Positions 30,537 through 38,996 of a stretch of 41,867 nucleotides of DNA are shown here, piece by piece. The notes beneath the pieces were generated by a model, which saw only the letters and a program-made list of their open reading frames with translations, had not been told where the DNA came from and ran no database searches. Position numbers and translations under genes: made by a program. Each line of letters starts with the position of its first letter. Positions within the stretch are counted from its first letter, which is position 1. The DNA is from CAIQIA01 sp049317465 (GTDB lineage Bacteria > Cyanobacteriota > Cyanobacteriia > PCC-6307 > Cyanobiaceae), in NCBI GenBank assembly GCA_049317465.1, contig JBMOIF010000015.1, positions 1 to 41,867 on the forward strand. Direction: 5' to 3'.

Positions 30537-31814
30537 ATGGCCGCCGCCCTGGCCCTGATCGACTGCAACAACTTTTATGCGGCCTGTGAGCAGGTCTTTG
30601 ATCCGTCGCTGCTCGGCCGCCCCCTCGTCGTGCTGTCCAACAACGACGGCTGCATCGTCGCCCGCAGCCGTGAGGCGCGCCAGCTGGGCGTGGCCATGGG
30701 CGCCCCCTATGCCCGTGTGGCTGACCGCCTGCACCGTCTCGGTGTGGTGGTGCGCAGTTCCAATTACGCCCTGTATGGCGACATGAGTCAGCGGGTGATG
30801 ACCCTGCTCGAGGCGCGGGTGCCGCAGCTGGAGGTGTATTCGATCGACGAGGCCTTTGCCCATCTGCCCGATCTGCCGCCGACGGAACTGTCGCTCTGGG
30901 CTGCGGAGCTGCGGGTCATGGTGCGTCAACACCTCGGCCTGCCGATCGCGGTGGGGGTGGCTCCCTCCAAGGTGCTGGCCAAGCTGGCCAACCGCTTCGC
31001 CAAGCACGAGCCCGGCCGCGCCGGGGTGTTCAACCTGCTGACCGAACCCACGCCGGACCCCTGGCTGCAGCGGCTGGCCGTGGAGGACGTCTGGGGAGTG
31101 GGGCGACGGCTGGCGCGCTGGTGTCGTCTGCGGGGCATCGCCACGGCCCTGCAGTTGCGGGATGCCCCCCCCGGGTTGCTGCGCCGCGGCCTGGGGGTGG
31201 TGGGGCTGCGGCTGCAGCAGGAGCTGCAGGGCCGGTCCTGCCTGCCCCTCTGCTCCCAGCCGCCGCCGCGTCAGGAGACCTGCGTCAGCCGCAGCTTCGG
31301 CTGCCCTGTGGTCGACCCCGCCAGCCTGCGCCAGGCCGTCGCCACCCATGTGGTGCGGGCGGCCGAGAAGCTGCGCCGCCAGGGTCAGCGGGCCGGCTGT
31401 CTCACGGTCTTTGTGCGCACCAGTCCCTTCGCGCCCGGCTTCTATGCCGCCAGCGCCAGCCAGGTGCTGCCCCTCGCCAGCCAGGACACGGCCGTGCTGC
31501 TGCAGGCGGCGCTGCCCCTGGCGGATCGCCTGTTCCGGCCGGGCCGCCCGTTGCAGAAGGCCGGGGTGCTGCTGCAGGACCTGCGGCCCTGCGAGCGGTT
31601 GCAGCAGCATCTGTTCGTGGCCATGACGCCCGAGCAGCAGCAGCGGCGCGAGCGGCTCATGGCCCTGGTGGACGGGGTGAATGGCCGTTTCGGTGCCGGC
31701 ACCCTGCAGTGGGCGGTCGCGGCCGGCCCGGCCCCCTGGCGGTTGCGGCGTGGCCATCTGTCGCGGCATTTCACCACCCGTTCCGCCGACTGGCCCGTGG
31801 TGCAGGCCCGCTGA
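30537..31814 (+). CDS. umuC: UmuC, catalytic subunit of error-prone DNA polymerase V
   Basis: This 425-residue Y-family polymerase performs translesion synthesis with UmuD'. Catalytic acids are in LIDCNNFYAACEQ (Asp9) and YSIDEAF (Asp104, Glu105). The palm and thumb motifs VGVAPSKVLAKLANRFAK and VWGVGRRLA (helix-hairpin-helix) are present. The C-terminal UmuC-specific tail has LMALVDGVNGRFGAGTLQWAVAAG and WPVVQAR. It is complete, with no frameshift. It forms an operon with umuD under the LexA-type box at 30120. Confidence 0.96.
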   Translation: MAAALALIDCNNFYAACEQVFDPSLLGRPLVVLSNNDGCIVARSREARQLGVAMGAPYARVADRLHRLGVVVRSSNYALYGDMSQRVMTLLEARVPQLEVYSIDEAFAHLPDLPPTELSLWAAELRVMVRQHLGLPIAVGVAPSKVLAKLANRFAKHEPGRAGVFNLLTEPTPDPWLQRLAVEDVWGVGRRLARWCRLRGIATALQLRDAPPGLLRRGLGVVGLRLQQELQGRSCLPLCSQPPPRQETCVSRSFGCPVVDPASLRQAVATHVVRAAEKLRRQGQRAGCLTVFVRTSPFAPGFYAASASQVLPLASQDTAVLLQAALPLADRLFRPGRPLQKAGVLLQDLRPCERLQQHLFVAMTPEQQQRRERLMALVDGVNGRFGAGTLQWAVAAGPAPWRLRRGHLSRHFTTRSADWPVVQAR

Positions 31815-31909
31815 AACGGGGGAATGGGCGGGGTGTCGCAGGAAATGCGTGGAAATGCCTACCAGAAAACCCTGCCCATCGATTGGAAAGGAGGGCTGGG
31901 GATGGCAAA

Positions 31910-32152
31910 ATGAAAAGAAAGCGAACCATGGGAAGCTCCACGCACCCTCCCCGTCCGTCGCTGGGGGGCACGGTCGCCACCAGTGCCACGCCGGCCTGCC
32001 AGCACCGCAGCGACGATGAGCGCGACCATCAGATGGAAAAGCTGCAGTTCGCCCTCGCGGTGGCTGTGAGCCGTGGTGATGCCATCCGCATCCAGGATCT
32101 GCGCAACCGCATCGCTGAATTCGGTGATGGTGGTGCTGAACCGGGCACCTGA
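31910..32152 (+). CDS. small hypothetical protein with conserved helical C-terminus
   Basis: The frame ends with DHQMEKLQFALAVAVSRGDAIRIQDLRNRIAEFG plus GGAEPGT, an amphipathic helix pair that looks well conserved for such a short protein. The N-terminal half is Pro-Ser-Thr-rich and probably disordered. Start at 31910 (GGGGA 7 nt upstream) or 31928, giving 80 or 74 residues. There is no domain or activity that I can name. It is the first gene after umuC, from which it is separated by 95 nt with no visible gene. Confidence 0.55.
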   Translation: MKRKRTMGSSTHPPRPSLGGTVATSATPACQHRSDDERDHQMEKLQFALAVAVSRGDAIRIQDLRNRIAEFGDGGAEPGT

Positions 32153-32160
32153 ACCGACAC

Positions 32161-32248
32161 CGCTGACAATTTCAGCGCTGCCATGGTTGTGAATCGGGTC
32201 GTCGTTTGGCAGGATTGATGCAGATCAGATTCAGAATCTTCCTGCCAA
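32161..32248. other. two short inverted repeats in the gap after the small gene
   Basis: CGCTGA at 32161-32166 pairs with TCAGCG at 32172-32177 over a 5-nt loop, 8 nt after the stop at 32152. TTGGCAGGA at 32206-32214 pairs with TCCTGCCAA at 32240-32248 over 25 nt. The first could end transcription but has no T-run; the second might be an operator-like palindrome just upstream of the ATG at 32259. Both readings are tentative. Confidence 0.35.
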
Positions 32249-32258
32249 GGGTTGATCA

Positions 32259-32540
32259 ATGTCACGCGGGTCAGGCATGTCATCAATGATGCAGGTGAAG
32301 GCGTTGGTTGCCGAACGGGGAGGGAAGCCATCGCTGGTTCCCAAGGTGTCGCGGGAGGCGTTGCTGCAGGAGGCAGCCCGCTGGGAAGCGGAGGCCCGTG
32401 AGGCCGCCGACCGTGGTGCCATCACCGAGGCGGGCCTGCTGATCCTGCGGGGTCTCGACTGTGAGCGGCGGGCACGAGCCACCGGTCCCCAGGTGCTGGG
32501 GGTGATTCGCCGCCGCGATCCGGTGCCTGCCGGGCGATGA
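32259..32540 (+). CDS. hypothetical protein, 93 residues
   Basis: The N-terminus holds several Met starts (32259, 32277, 32286). The body, VKALVAERGGKPSLVPKVSREALLQEAARWEAEAREAADRGAITEAGLLILRGLDCERRA, is mostly helical with strong amphipathic character. The basic tail reads VLGVIRRRDPVPAGR. No motif or membrane segment is recognised. It may share a transcript with the DUF1400 hydrolase gene, 23 nt downstream. Confidence 0.5.
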   Translation: MSRGSGMSSMMQVKALVAERGGKPSLVPKVSREALLQEAARWEAEAREAADRGAITEAGLLILRGLDCERRARATGPQVLGVIRRRDPVPAGR

Positions 32541-32563
32541 TGCCGGCGCCGTCGGCGGGGTGA

Positions 32564-34078
32564 GTGCGCGTGGGGAAGTGGTGGTGTCGGGACGGGGTGG
32601 TGGGCCGCCGCCGTGGTGTGGTTCTGTCAGCCCTTGCCTGTGTCCTGGGGCTTGTCCCTGCCTCCCCGGCCCGGGCCATTGAAGAGCTGACCCTGCGGCT
32701 GCCGCTGCTCGACCTGTCGATCTCGGCACGGGTGTCGGAGCTGCAGTCGGCGCAGGCCCTCCGGGAGGGTGACAGTGATCTCGCCCAGCTGAGCCGGGCC
32801 TTCGGGGGCCGTTATGTCGCCCAGCTCGAGGAACTGCTGCAGACGCCCCTGCCGTTGCAGCAGGATGCCGACAATCCGATGACGCGGCAGACGATTCTGC
32901 TGCTGCGCAGTCTGGTCGACCTGGATGCCGCCGAACCCGGCCTGCTGGCGGTCGATCCGGTGCAGACCGCCCTGGGGAGGGTGCAGGCGGCCAGGCAGCC
33001 GCTGACCCTGATCAACCTGCTGCAGGCCCTGCCCGGCCGGCACGTCACGATCCGCCTCGAGCGGGCCCTGCCCTACCTCCGGCGTCTGCAGCGGCAGGAA
33101 GGAGAGGCCGACACCCTGATCGCCGGCCGGTCGCCCCTGCCTGCGGCGCCGGCAAGCCTGCTGGCGCCGGGGCCGCTGCCGCTGGTCACCGAGGAGCGCC
33201 AGCTGCCTGACACGGCGGGACAGGAACCCCTGCAGGTGACGGTGGTGCGTCCCGCCGGGGACGCCCGGCTGCCGACGGTGGTGATCTCCCATGGGCTCTG
33301 GGACGCCCCGGAAAGTTTCCTCGGCTGGGCGCGGCACCTGGCCTCCCATGGGGCCACCGTGCTGCTGCCCCGCCACCGGGGGAGCGACATCAGCCAGCAG
33401 GCCGAGATGCTGGCCGGCGATGCGCCGCCGCCACCGCCGGACGAATTCCTGCGGCGGCCCCGGGAGGTGTCCCAGGTGCTCGACGCCCTCGGCGCCGGTC
33501 AGCTGGGGTTGCCGGCGGCCACCCCCACCCGGGACGTGGTGTTCATGGGGCATTCGTGGGGGGGCACCACGGCCCTGCAGCTGGCCGGTGCCCGCAGCAT
33601 CGCCAACCCTCTCTGGCAGGCCTGCGGCCGCACCGATGCCCCCCAGCGCAACATCAGCTGGGTGCTGCAGTGCAGCTTCCTGCCGGCGGCCATTCCCGAT
33701 TCCCTGGCCGATCCCCGCATTGCCCGGGTGGTGGCGGTCAGTCCACCCCAGGGTCTGGTGTTCGCCGGGGGGCTGGATCAGCTGAAGGTGCCGGTGCTGC
33801 TGGTCAGCGGCACCCGTGACCTGGTGGTCCCCCCCCATCCCGAAGCGCTCAGTCCCTTCCCTGCCTACGGCGGGCAGGGGCACCGGCTGGTGCTGGTGCA
33901 GGGGGGCACCCACTTCAACCTGCCGGCCACTGCCGCCACCCCGGGGGGGCCCCTGCGCGCTCTGCTGCTGCGCTGGCTGCAGGGGCAGCCCGTCGAGCCG
34001 GGGGTTCCCCTCGGGGATCCGGCCGGGCTGCCCCTCCATGTCGTTCCCGTCACAGGAAACGGAAGCAAATCGTCCTGA
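32564..34078 (+). CDS. DUF1400 plus alpha/beta-hydrolase protein, exported
   Basis: This roughly 504-residue cyanobacterial protein has a signal peptide (GVVLSALACVLGLVPASPARA) followed by a DUF1400-like N-terminal region (EELTLRLPLLDLSISARVSELQ through about residue 165). The C-terminal alpha/beta-hydrolase core has the nucleophile elbow GHSWGG and HGLWDAPESF as the oxyanion segment. A later Asp in SGTRDLVVPP and a His in GGTHFNLP complete a plausible Ser-Asp-His triad. The substrate is probably an ester or amide but is unknown. It starts from GTG at 32564; the GTG at 32570 is an alternative. The 64-nt gap to the glycosyltransferase has no feature. Confidence 0.82.
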   Translation: MRVGKWWCRDGVVGRRRGVVLSALACVLGLVPASPARAIEELTLRLPLLDLSISARVSELQSAQALREGDSDLAQLSRAFGGRYVAQLEELLQTPLPLQQDADNPMTRQTILLLRSLVDLDAAEPGLLAVDPVQTALGRVQAARQPLTLINLLQALPGRHVTIRLERALPYLRRLQRQEGEADTLIAGRSPLPAAPASLLAPGPLPLVTEERQLPDTAGQEPLQVTVVRPAGDARLPTVVISHGLWDAPESFLGWARHLASHGATVLLPRHRGSDISQQAEMLAGDAPPPPPDEFLRRPREVSQVLDALGAGQLGLPAATPTRDVVFMGHSWGGTTALQLAGARSIANPLWQACGRTDAPQRNISWVLQCSFLPAAIPDSLADPRIARVVAVSPPQGLVFAGGLDQLKVPVLLVSGTRDLVVPPHPEALSPFPAYGGQGHRLVLVQGGTHFNLPATAATPGGPLRALLLRWLQGQPVEPGVPLGDPAGLPLHVVPVTGNGSKSS

Positions 34079-34142
34079 TCCGCGACACAGCGGTCCAGCG
34101 GAGGTATGCCGTGGGGACCCCCAGTGGCTCGGTCATCTGCGC

Positions 34143-35612
34143 ATGGGTCTGTACCTGCTCCATCTGCATCTGCACGGTCTGATCCGTGGCCACGATCTGG
34201 AGCTGGGGCGTGATGCCGACACCGGTGGCCAGACCACCTACGTGCTTGAGCTGGCCAGGGCCCTGGCCGAGCAGCCCCAGGTCGACCGCCTCGAGGTGAT
34301 CACCCGCTGCATCGAGGACCGCCGCATCAGCCCCGACTACGCCGTGCAGCGGGAGACGCTGCATCCGCGGGCCAGCCTGCTGCGGCTGTCGTTCGGGCCG
34401 CGCCGGTATCTGCGCAAGGAGCTGCTCTGGCCCCACCTGGAAGAGCTCGTCGACCGGCTGGTGCTGCACATCACCCGCCAGCAGCGCCGTCCGGACTGGA
34501 TTCATGCCCATTACGCCGACGCCGGCTGGGTGGGGGCAGAGCTGCAGCGACGTCTCGGCATCCCCCTGGTGTTCACCGGCCATTCGCTCGGCCGTGAGAA
34601 ACGGCGGCGGCTGCTGGACCTGGGCCAGCACCCGGATCAGCTCAACCAGCACTACGCCATGGACCGGCGCATCGCCGCCGAAGAGGACGCCCTGGCGGCC
34701 TCGAGTCTGGTGGTGACCAGCACCCGACAGGAAGCGTCGGTGCAGTACGCCGGCTACCGCCACTTCCACCCCGACCTTCCGGAGGTGATCCCCCCCGGGG
34801 TCGACACCGCGGCCTTCCATCCCCGTCTCGAGGCCAGGGAGGACGATCGCGTCACGGCCCTGCTGCAGCCTTTCCTGCGCCAGCCCGAACGACCGCCGCT
34901 GCTGGCCCTCTGCCGACCCGACCGGCGCAAGAACATCCCGGCGCTGATTGAGGCCTACGGCACCAGCGAATCCCTGCGCGGCAGCCACAACCTGGTGCTG
35001 ATCCTCGGCTGCCGCCACGACCTGCATCAGCTCGAGAAGTCGCAGCGCGAGGAATGGCAGCAGGTGCTCGAGGCCATCGACCGCCACGACCTGTATGGCT
35101 GTGTCGCCTACCCCAAGCAGCATCAGCGCAGCCAGGTGCCGGCCGTGTACCGCTGGGCGGCGCGGCGGCGGGGGTTGTTCGTCAACCCCGCCCTCACGGA
35201 ACCGTTCGGTCTGACGTTGCTCGAGGCGGCGGCCTGCGGCCTGCCGGTGGTGGCCACCGATGACGGCGGTCCCCGCGACATCCTGGCCCGCTGCCGCAAC
35301 GGCCTGCTGGCGGCCGTGGCCGAGCGCGGCCGTCTGCGGCAGGTGCTCGAGCAGGCGGCGGCCCCCACCGCCCCCTGGGGCGACTGGCAGCGCCAGGGCC
35401 TGGCGGCCGTGGCCGAGGCCTACAGCTGGCAGGCCCATGCCCGTCGCTATCTGCAGGTGGCCGCCGACCTCTGCGGCCCCGGCCGCCGTCCGGACGACCT
35501 CGACCGGGTGCGGCCGCGTCTGCTGGCCCCGGCGCGTCTGCGCAAGCTGTATGCCAGCGGCCATGGGCAGGGGGTGCCGAGCCATGGACCCCGCTTCCGG
35601 CTCAGCGAGTAG
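34143..35612 (+). CDS. sucrose-phosphate-synthase-type glycosyltransferase, no phosphatase domain
   Basis: This 489-residue GT4 family enzyme begins MGLYLLHLHLHGLIRGHDLELGRDADTGGQTTYVLELARALA, the sucrose phosphate synthase N-terminal signature including the Gly-rich UDP or F6P site. The GT-B C-terminal domain has LCRPDRRKNIPALIEAYG and the EX7E-type motif ALTEPFGLTLLEAAACGLP. The sequence stops shortly after the GT-B fold, about 200-230 residues before the end of typical roughly 710-residue cyanobacterial SPS, so the sucrose-phosphatase-like domain is absent. The product is therefore likely sucrose-6-phosphate needing a separate phosphatase. The start at 34143 fits the conserved N-terminus. 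In cyanobacteria sucrose serves as a compatible solute. Confidence 0.85.
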   Translation: MGLYLLHLHLHGLIRGHDLELGRDADTGGQTTYVLELARALAEQPQVDRLEVITRCIEDRRISPDYAVQRETLHPRASLLRLSFGPRRYLRKELLWPHLEELVDRLVLHITRQQRRPDWIHAHYADAGWVGAELQRRLGIPLVFTGHSLGREKRRRLLDLGQHPDQLNQHYAMDRRIAAEEDALAASSLVVTSTRQEASVQYAGYRHFHPDLPEVIPPGVDTAAFHPRLEAREDDRVTALLQPFLRQPERPPLLALCRPDRRKNIPALIEAYGTSESLRGSHNLVLILGCRHDLHQLEKSQREEWQQVLEAIDRHDLYGCVAYPKQHQRSQVPAVYRWAARRRGLFVNPALTEPFGLTLLEAAACGLPVVATDDGGPRDILARCRNGLLAAVAERGRLRQVLEQAAAPTAPWGDWQRQGLAAVAEAYSWQAHARRYLQVAADLCGPGRRPDDLDRVRPRLLAPARLRKLYASGHGQGVPSHGPRFRLSE

Positions 35613-35648
35613 CGCCCCTGCCAGAGTGGGGGCCGCCGCCGTCCGATC

Positions 35649-35795
35649 GTGTTCGCCTATGCCACGGCCGGGGATCCGGGGACGCTGCCCTTCGGCCTTG
35701 ACATGGCCGGCCTGCAGACCGGTGCCCTGGCCTATGCCGCCCTGTCGGGCCTGGTCTTTGTGATCATCTGGGTGGTGGGTTACCTGCGTCGCTGA
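35649..35795 (+). CDS. 48-residue single-pass membrane protein
   Basis: Starting with GTG at 35649, the frame gives an N-terminal 20 residues (MFAYATAGDPGTLPFGLDMA), then a hydrophobic helix (GALAYAALSGLVFVIIWVVGYL) and RR. This resembles the small single-helix proteins common in picocyanobacteria. Its last 32 bases overlap the convergent gene at 35764. No clear ribosome binding site is visible. The function is unknown. Confidence 0.45.
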   Translation: MFAYATAGDPGTLPFGLDMAGLQTGALAYAALSGLVFVIIWVVGYLRR

Positions 35796-36036
35796 GCTCA
35801 TCGAGCACCAGGTCAAGCTGCCGTTCCGGCGCCTCTTCACTCACGAAGCCGTAGGAGCTGAACAGTTCGGGGTCGCTGTGCACGATCCGCTGCACGCCAT
35901 CGATGCGTTCGACGGCGAAGCCGGCCGCCGCCAGGCGACGCATCAGCTGGGCGGCTTCCTCAAGGCGTGACGCCATGGCGGCCAGGCTGGCGCAGTCGCC
36001 TGTCAGTCCCTGTTCCCTCCAGGTGAAGTACGGCAT
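35764..36036 (-). CDS. conserved-looking hypothetical protein, 90 residues
   Basis: The protein starts MPYFTWREQGLTGDCASLAAMASRLEEAAQLMRRLAAAGFAVERIDG and continues to VHSDPELFSSYGFVSEEAPERQLDLVLDEL. The N-terminal part forms amphipathic helices, and the mid part looks like a small alpha/beta domain. There is no cofactor motif. The ATG at 36036 is chosen because longer in-frame extensions run over mraY. It lies 56 nt downstream of the mraY stop on the same strand. Confidence 0.6.
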   Translation of the reverse strand: MPYFTWREQGLTGDCASLAAMASRLEEAAQLMRRLAAAGFAVERIDGVQRIVHSDPELFSSYGFVSEEAPERQLDLVLDELSDAGNPPPR

Positions 36037-36092
36037 GGCGGCGCCTGCGGCTGTGGGTCCATTGTTGCGCCGGTCAGGGTTGTTCCCGCTGG

Positions 36093-37190
36093 TCAGGGGC
36101 GCAGCAGCAGGCCAAGACCCACCAGGGCGAGGCTGGTGGCCCAGAAGCTCACCACCACCCGCAGCTCGCTCCAGCCCCCCAGCTCGAAGTGGTGGTGCAG
36201 CGGCGCCATGCGGAACAGCCGGCGCCCCTGGCCATCGGCTCCCTTGGTGGCCTTGAAGACCCACACCTGCAGGATCACCGACAGAGACTCGGCCAGCAGC
36301 ACCCCGCCCATCAGCAGCAGGGGCCAGAGGCTGTCGCTCAGCAGGGCGATGGCGCTGAGGGCGGCACCCATGGCCAGGGAACCGGTGTCGCCCATGAAGG
36401 CCCGGGCCGGATTGCGGTTGTGCAGCAGGAACCCGAGCCAGGCACCGGCCAGGGCAGCGCAGAATCCGGCCAGGGCGGGGTCGCCGCCGTGGCCCCGCAG
36501 CTGAAGCTGCAGCCCCAGGCCCAGAAACACGATGGCCCCCACCCCTGAAGCCAGGCCATCCAGGCCGTCGGTGAGGTTGGTGGCGTTGCTTTCGGCCAGG
36601 AACACGAACAGGCCCAGGGGCCAGATCAGCTGGCCCAGGGGCAGGCTGACGCCGAAGGGCAGTGCCACCGCGGGTCCCAGGCTGCCGTGCCAGGCGCACC
36701 AGGCCAGAAAGCCGGCGGCGGCCAGGGCCTGCAGCAGAAGCTTGCCCCGGGGGGTCAGGCCGGTGTTGTGGCGTCTGGTGAGGCTGCGCCAGTCATCCAC
36801 GCCGCCGATGAGCATGTAGGCCAGGGTCACCAGGGCCACGGGCAGCAGGCGCGGATCGCCTGGGGCCACCAGACATCCCACCAGCACGCCGCAGGGCACG
36901 AGCAGCAGTCCGCCCATGGTCGGCGTGCCCGACTTGGCGTGGTGCGACCGCGGTCCCTCCTCACGGATCACCTGGCCCATCTTGAGCCGGCGCAGAAAGG
37001 GGATGCCGAACTGACCCGCCAGCCAGCTCAGGGCAGCCGCCACCAGCAGCGGCGGTGTGAGCTGCCACTGGTCGAGGCTGCCGTCACAGACCACCGCCAG
37101 CAGCAGCAGCAACGCAACGAGCAGAAGGGCCCAGAAGCGACCGGAGCCGGGAAAGGCCGAGCTGGCGTCGGAGGCGGTGGAGGAAGCCAC
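36093..37190 (-). CDS. mraY: phospho-N-acetylmuramoyl-pentapeptide transferase MraY
   Basis: MraY makes lipid I on the inner membrane. The 365-residue, about ten-helix protein shows EEGPRSHHAKSGTPTMGGLL (substrate loop), the GGVDDWRSLTRRHNTGLTPRGKLLLQ segment with the conserved Asp pair, NATNLTDGLDGLASG with the catalytic Asp, FMGDTGSLAMGA, and the His-rich HHHFELGGW loop near the end. All are intact. The N-terminal extension (MASSTASDASSAFPG) is variable. It lies 59 nt after the small acidic protein gene at 37250-37513 on the same strand. Confidence 0.96.
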   Translation of the reverse strand: MASSTASDASSAFPGSGRFWALLLVALLLLLAVVCDGSLDQWQLTPPLLVAAALSWLAGQFGIPFLRRLKMGQVIREEGPRSHHAKSGTPTMGGLLLVPCGVLVGCLVAPGDPRLLPVALVTLAYMLIGGVDDWRSLTRRHNTGLTPRGKLLLQALAAAGFLAWCAWHGSLGPAVALPFGVSLPLGQLIWPLGLFVFLAESNATNLTDGLDGLASGVGAIVFLGLGLQLQLRGHGGDPALAGFCAALAGAWLGFLLHNRNPARAFMGDTGSLAMGAALSAIALLSDSLWPLLLMGGVLLAESLSVILQVWVFKATKGADGQGRRLFRMAPLHHHFELGGWSELRVVVSFWATSLALVGLGLLLRP

Positions 37191-37249
37191 GGGGCGGCGT
37201 CGGTGCGCCGGGACCCTAGGTCAGCGAGGCAGCAATGGCCTGTCGGGGG

Positions 37250-37513
37250 TCAGTCCTCCCAGGCTTCCTCCTGGGTGTCGTCCTGGGCGGCATAGTCTTC
37301 TTTCTCGCCCATCAGTGCCGAGAGCTCCTCCTCCTCGACCGTCGAGAGGTCGGCGCTGGCGGTCTCCTCATCCGCCACCAGGCGGCCGCTGGCCTCAAGC
37401 CAGCTCAGCAGATCGGGCTCCTCCCGCAGGGGCAGCACCGGGGCCGGCTCGTTGCGGTGGTAGCGCGTCAGCGACGGGTTGAAACTGTCCTGGGTGTTCG
37501 CAAGGCTGCTCAT
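37250..37513 (-). CDS. DUF3134-like small acidic protein
   Basis: The 87-residue protein starts MSSLANTQDSFNPSLTRYHRNEPAPVLPL, a pattern I associate with the cyanobacterial DUF3134 family. A DLLSWLEASGRLVADE helix follows. The C-terminal 40 residues are highly acidic (EEEELSALMGEKEDY ... EEAWED). It has no signal or membrane segment. Function is unknown in the family. The ATG at 37513 is chosen because it begins the conserved part. Confidence 0.7.
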   Translation of the reverse strand: MSSLANTQDSFNPSLTRYHRNEPAPVLPLREEPDLLSWLEASGRLVADEETASADLSTVEEEELSALMGEKEDYAAQDDTQEEAWED

Positions 37514-37555
37514 CTCGAAACGTCCTTGTCGCGCCACAATCCAACACCCTAGGCC

Positions 37556-37768
37556 ATGCCCCCCAAAACCGTGCAACTGCTGATCGCCTGGGGCGGTGCC
37601 CTGCTGGGTGCCGCCCTGCTGCGCTGGGCCGGCCGCCACGACCTGATGCCGCCCCGCCACCCGGCGGTGGTGCTGTCGTTCGTGGTGGTGCCGGTGCTGA
37701 TCACGGGCATCGCGGTTCTGGTGCGCACCGCCGGGCGACCCGCGGCATCGGACAATCCTCTGGACTGA
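37556..37768 (+). CDS. small two-helix membrane protein
   Basis: The 70-residue protein has two hydrophobic helices: LLIAWGGALLGAALLRW (about residues 8-24) and VVLSFVVVPVLITGIAVLV (about 38-56), joined by a basic loop (GRHDLMPPRHP). No motif indicates function. It starts 42 nt from the divergent DUF3134-like gene and ends 16 nt before argG, so it may be transcribed with argG. Confidence 0.6.
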   Translation: MPPKTVQLLIAWGGALLGAALLRWAGRHDLMPPRHPAVVLSFVVVPVLITGIAVLVRTAGRPAASDNPLD

Positions 37769-37784
37769 ATCGGTTGCAAGGCGC

Positions 37785-38996
37785 ATGGCTCGGGCGAAGA
37801 AGGTGGTGCTGGCCTACTCGGGAGGTGTCGACACCAGCGTCTGCATTCCGTATCTGATCAACGAGTGGGGCGTGGAGGAGGTGATCACCTTCGCGGCCGA
37901 TCTCGGGCAGGGCGACGAACTGGAGCCCATCCGTCAGAAGGCCCTCGCGGCCGGTGCCAGCCAGTCGCTGGTGGGCGATCTGGTGGAGCCGTTCATCGAG
38001 GGTTTCGCCTTCCCGGCCATCCGGGCCAATGCCCTGTACCAGGGGCGGTATCCCCTGTCGACGGCCCTGGCCCGGCCGCTGATCGCCGAACGGCTGGTGG
38101 CGATCGCCCGCGAGGTCGGTGCCGATGGGGTGGCCCATGGCTGCACCGGCAAGGGCAATGACCAGGTGCGTTTCGATGTCGCCATCGGTGCCCTGGCCCC
38201 CGACCTGACGGTGCTCACCCCGGCCCGCGAATGGGGCATGAGCCGTGAGGAGACCATCGCCTACGGCGAGCGCCACGGCATCCCCTCACCGGTGAGCAAG
38301 GGCTCCCCCTACTCCATCGACCTCAACCTGCTGGGGCGTTCGATCGAGGCCGGTCCCCTCGAGGATCCCGACGTTGAGCCGCCGGAAGAGGTCTATGCCC
38401 TCACCGTGCCGGTGGCGCAGGCTCCGGATGAGCCCGAGACCGTGACCATCGGCTTCGAGCGGGGCAATCCGGTGAGCCTCGATGGCGAACGCCTCGATCC
38501 GGTCAGCCTGGTGCGCCGCGCCAATGCCCTGGCGGGCCGCCACGGCTTCGGTCGACTCGACATGGTCGAAGACCGGGTGGTGGGAATCAAGAGCCGGGAG
38601 ATCTACGAGACCCCCGGGCTGCTGCTGCTCATCCGCGCCCATCAGGAGCTGGAGAGCCTCACCGTGTCAGCCGATGTGCTGCGCACCAAGCGCCAGCTCG
38701 AGATGCAGTGGGCCGATCTGGTGTATCAGGGCCTGTGGTTCGGTTCCCTCAAGGACGCCATCGACGGGTTCATGGACCGCAGCCAGCAGACCGTCAACGG
38801 CAGCGTGCGCATGAAGCTGCACAAGGGCAACGCCACGGCGGTGGGTCGCCGCAGCGCCACGGACAGCCTCTACGTGCCCGACATGGCCACCTACGGCGCG
38901 GAGGACCGCTTCGATCACCGCGCCGCGGAGGGCTTCATCTACGTCTGGGGCCTTCCCACGCGGCTATCGGCGGCGGTCCGTCGCCGAGGGGGCTGA
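37785..38996 (+). CDS. argG: argininosuccinate synthase
   Basis: ArgG joins citrulline and aspartate using ATP, the penultimate step of arginine synthesis. The PP-loop AYSGGVDTSVCIPYL starts the protein, followed by the GCTGKGNDQVRFD and EWGMSREETIAYGERHGIP blocks and the C-terminal LHKGNATAVGRRS segment. The 403-residue length is normal and the motifs are intact. The final 62 bases overlap the convergent coiled-coil gene (38935-39312), so one of the two ends is unusual; the ArgG tail reads ...GLPTRLSAAVRRRGG. The guanidine operon lies about 30 kb away and is not linked in position. Confidence 0.96.
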   Translation: MARAKKVVLAYSGGVDTSVCIPYLINEWGVEEVITFAADLGQGDELEPIRQKALAAGASQSLVGDLVEPFIEGFAFPAIRANALYQGRYPLSTALARPLIAERLVAIAREVGADGVAHGCTGKGNDQVRFDVAIGALAPDLTVLTPAREWGMSREETIAYGERHGIPSPVSKGSPYSIDLNLLGRSIEAGPLEDPDVEPPEEVYALTVPVAQAPDEPETVTIGFERGNPVSLDGERLDPVSLVRRANALAGRHGFGRLDMVEDRVVGIKSREIYETPGLLLLIRAHQELESLTVSADVLRTKRQLEMQWADLVYQGLWFGSLKDAIDGFMDRSQQTVNGSVRMKLHKGNATAVGRRSATDSLYVPDMATYGAEDRFDHRAAEGFIYVWGLPTRLSAAVRRRGG

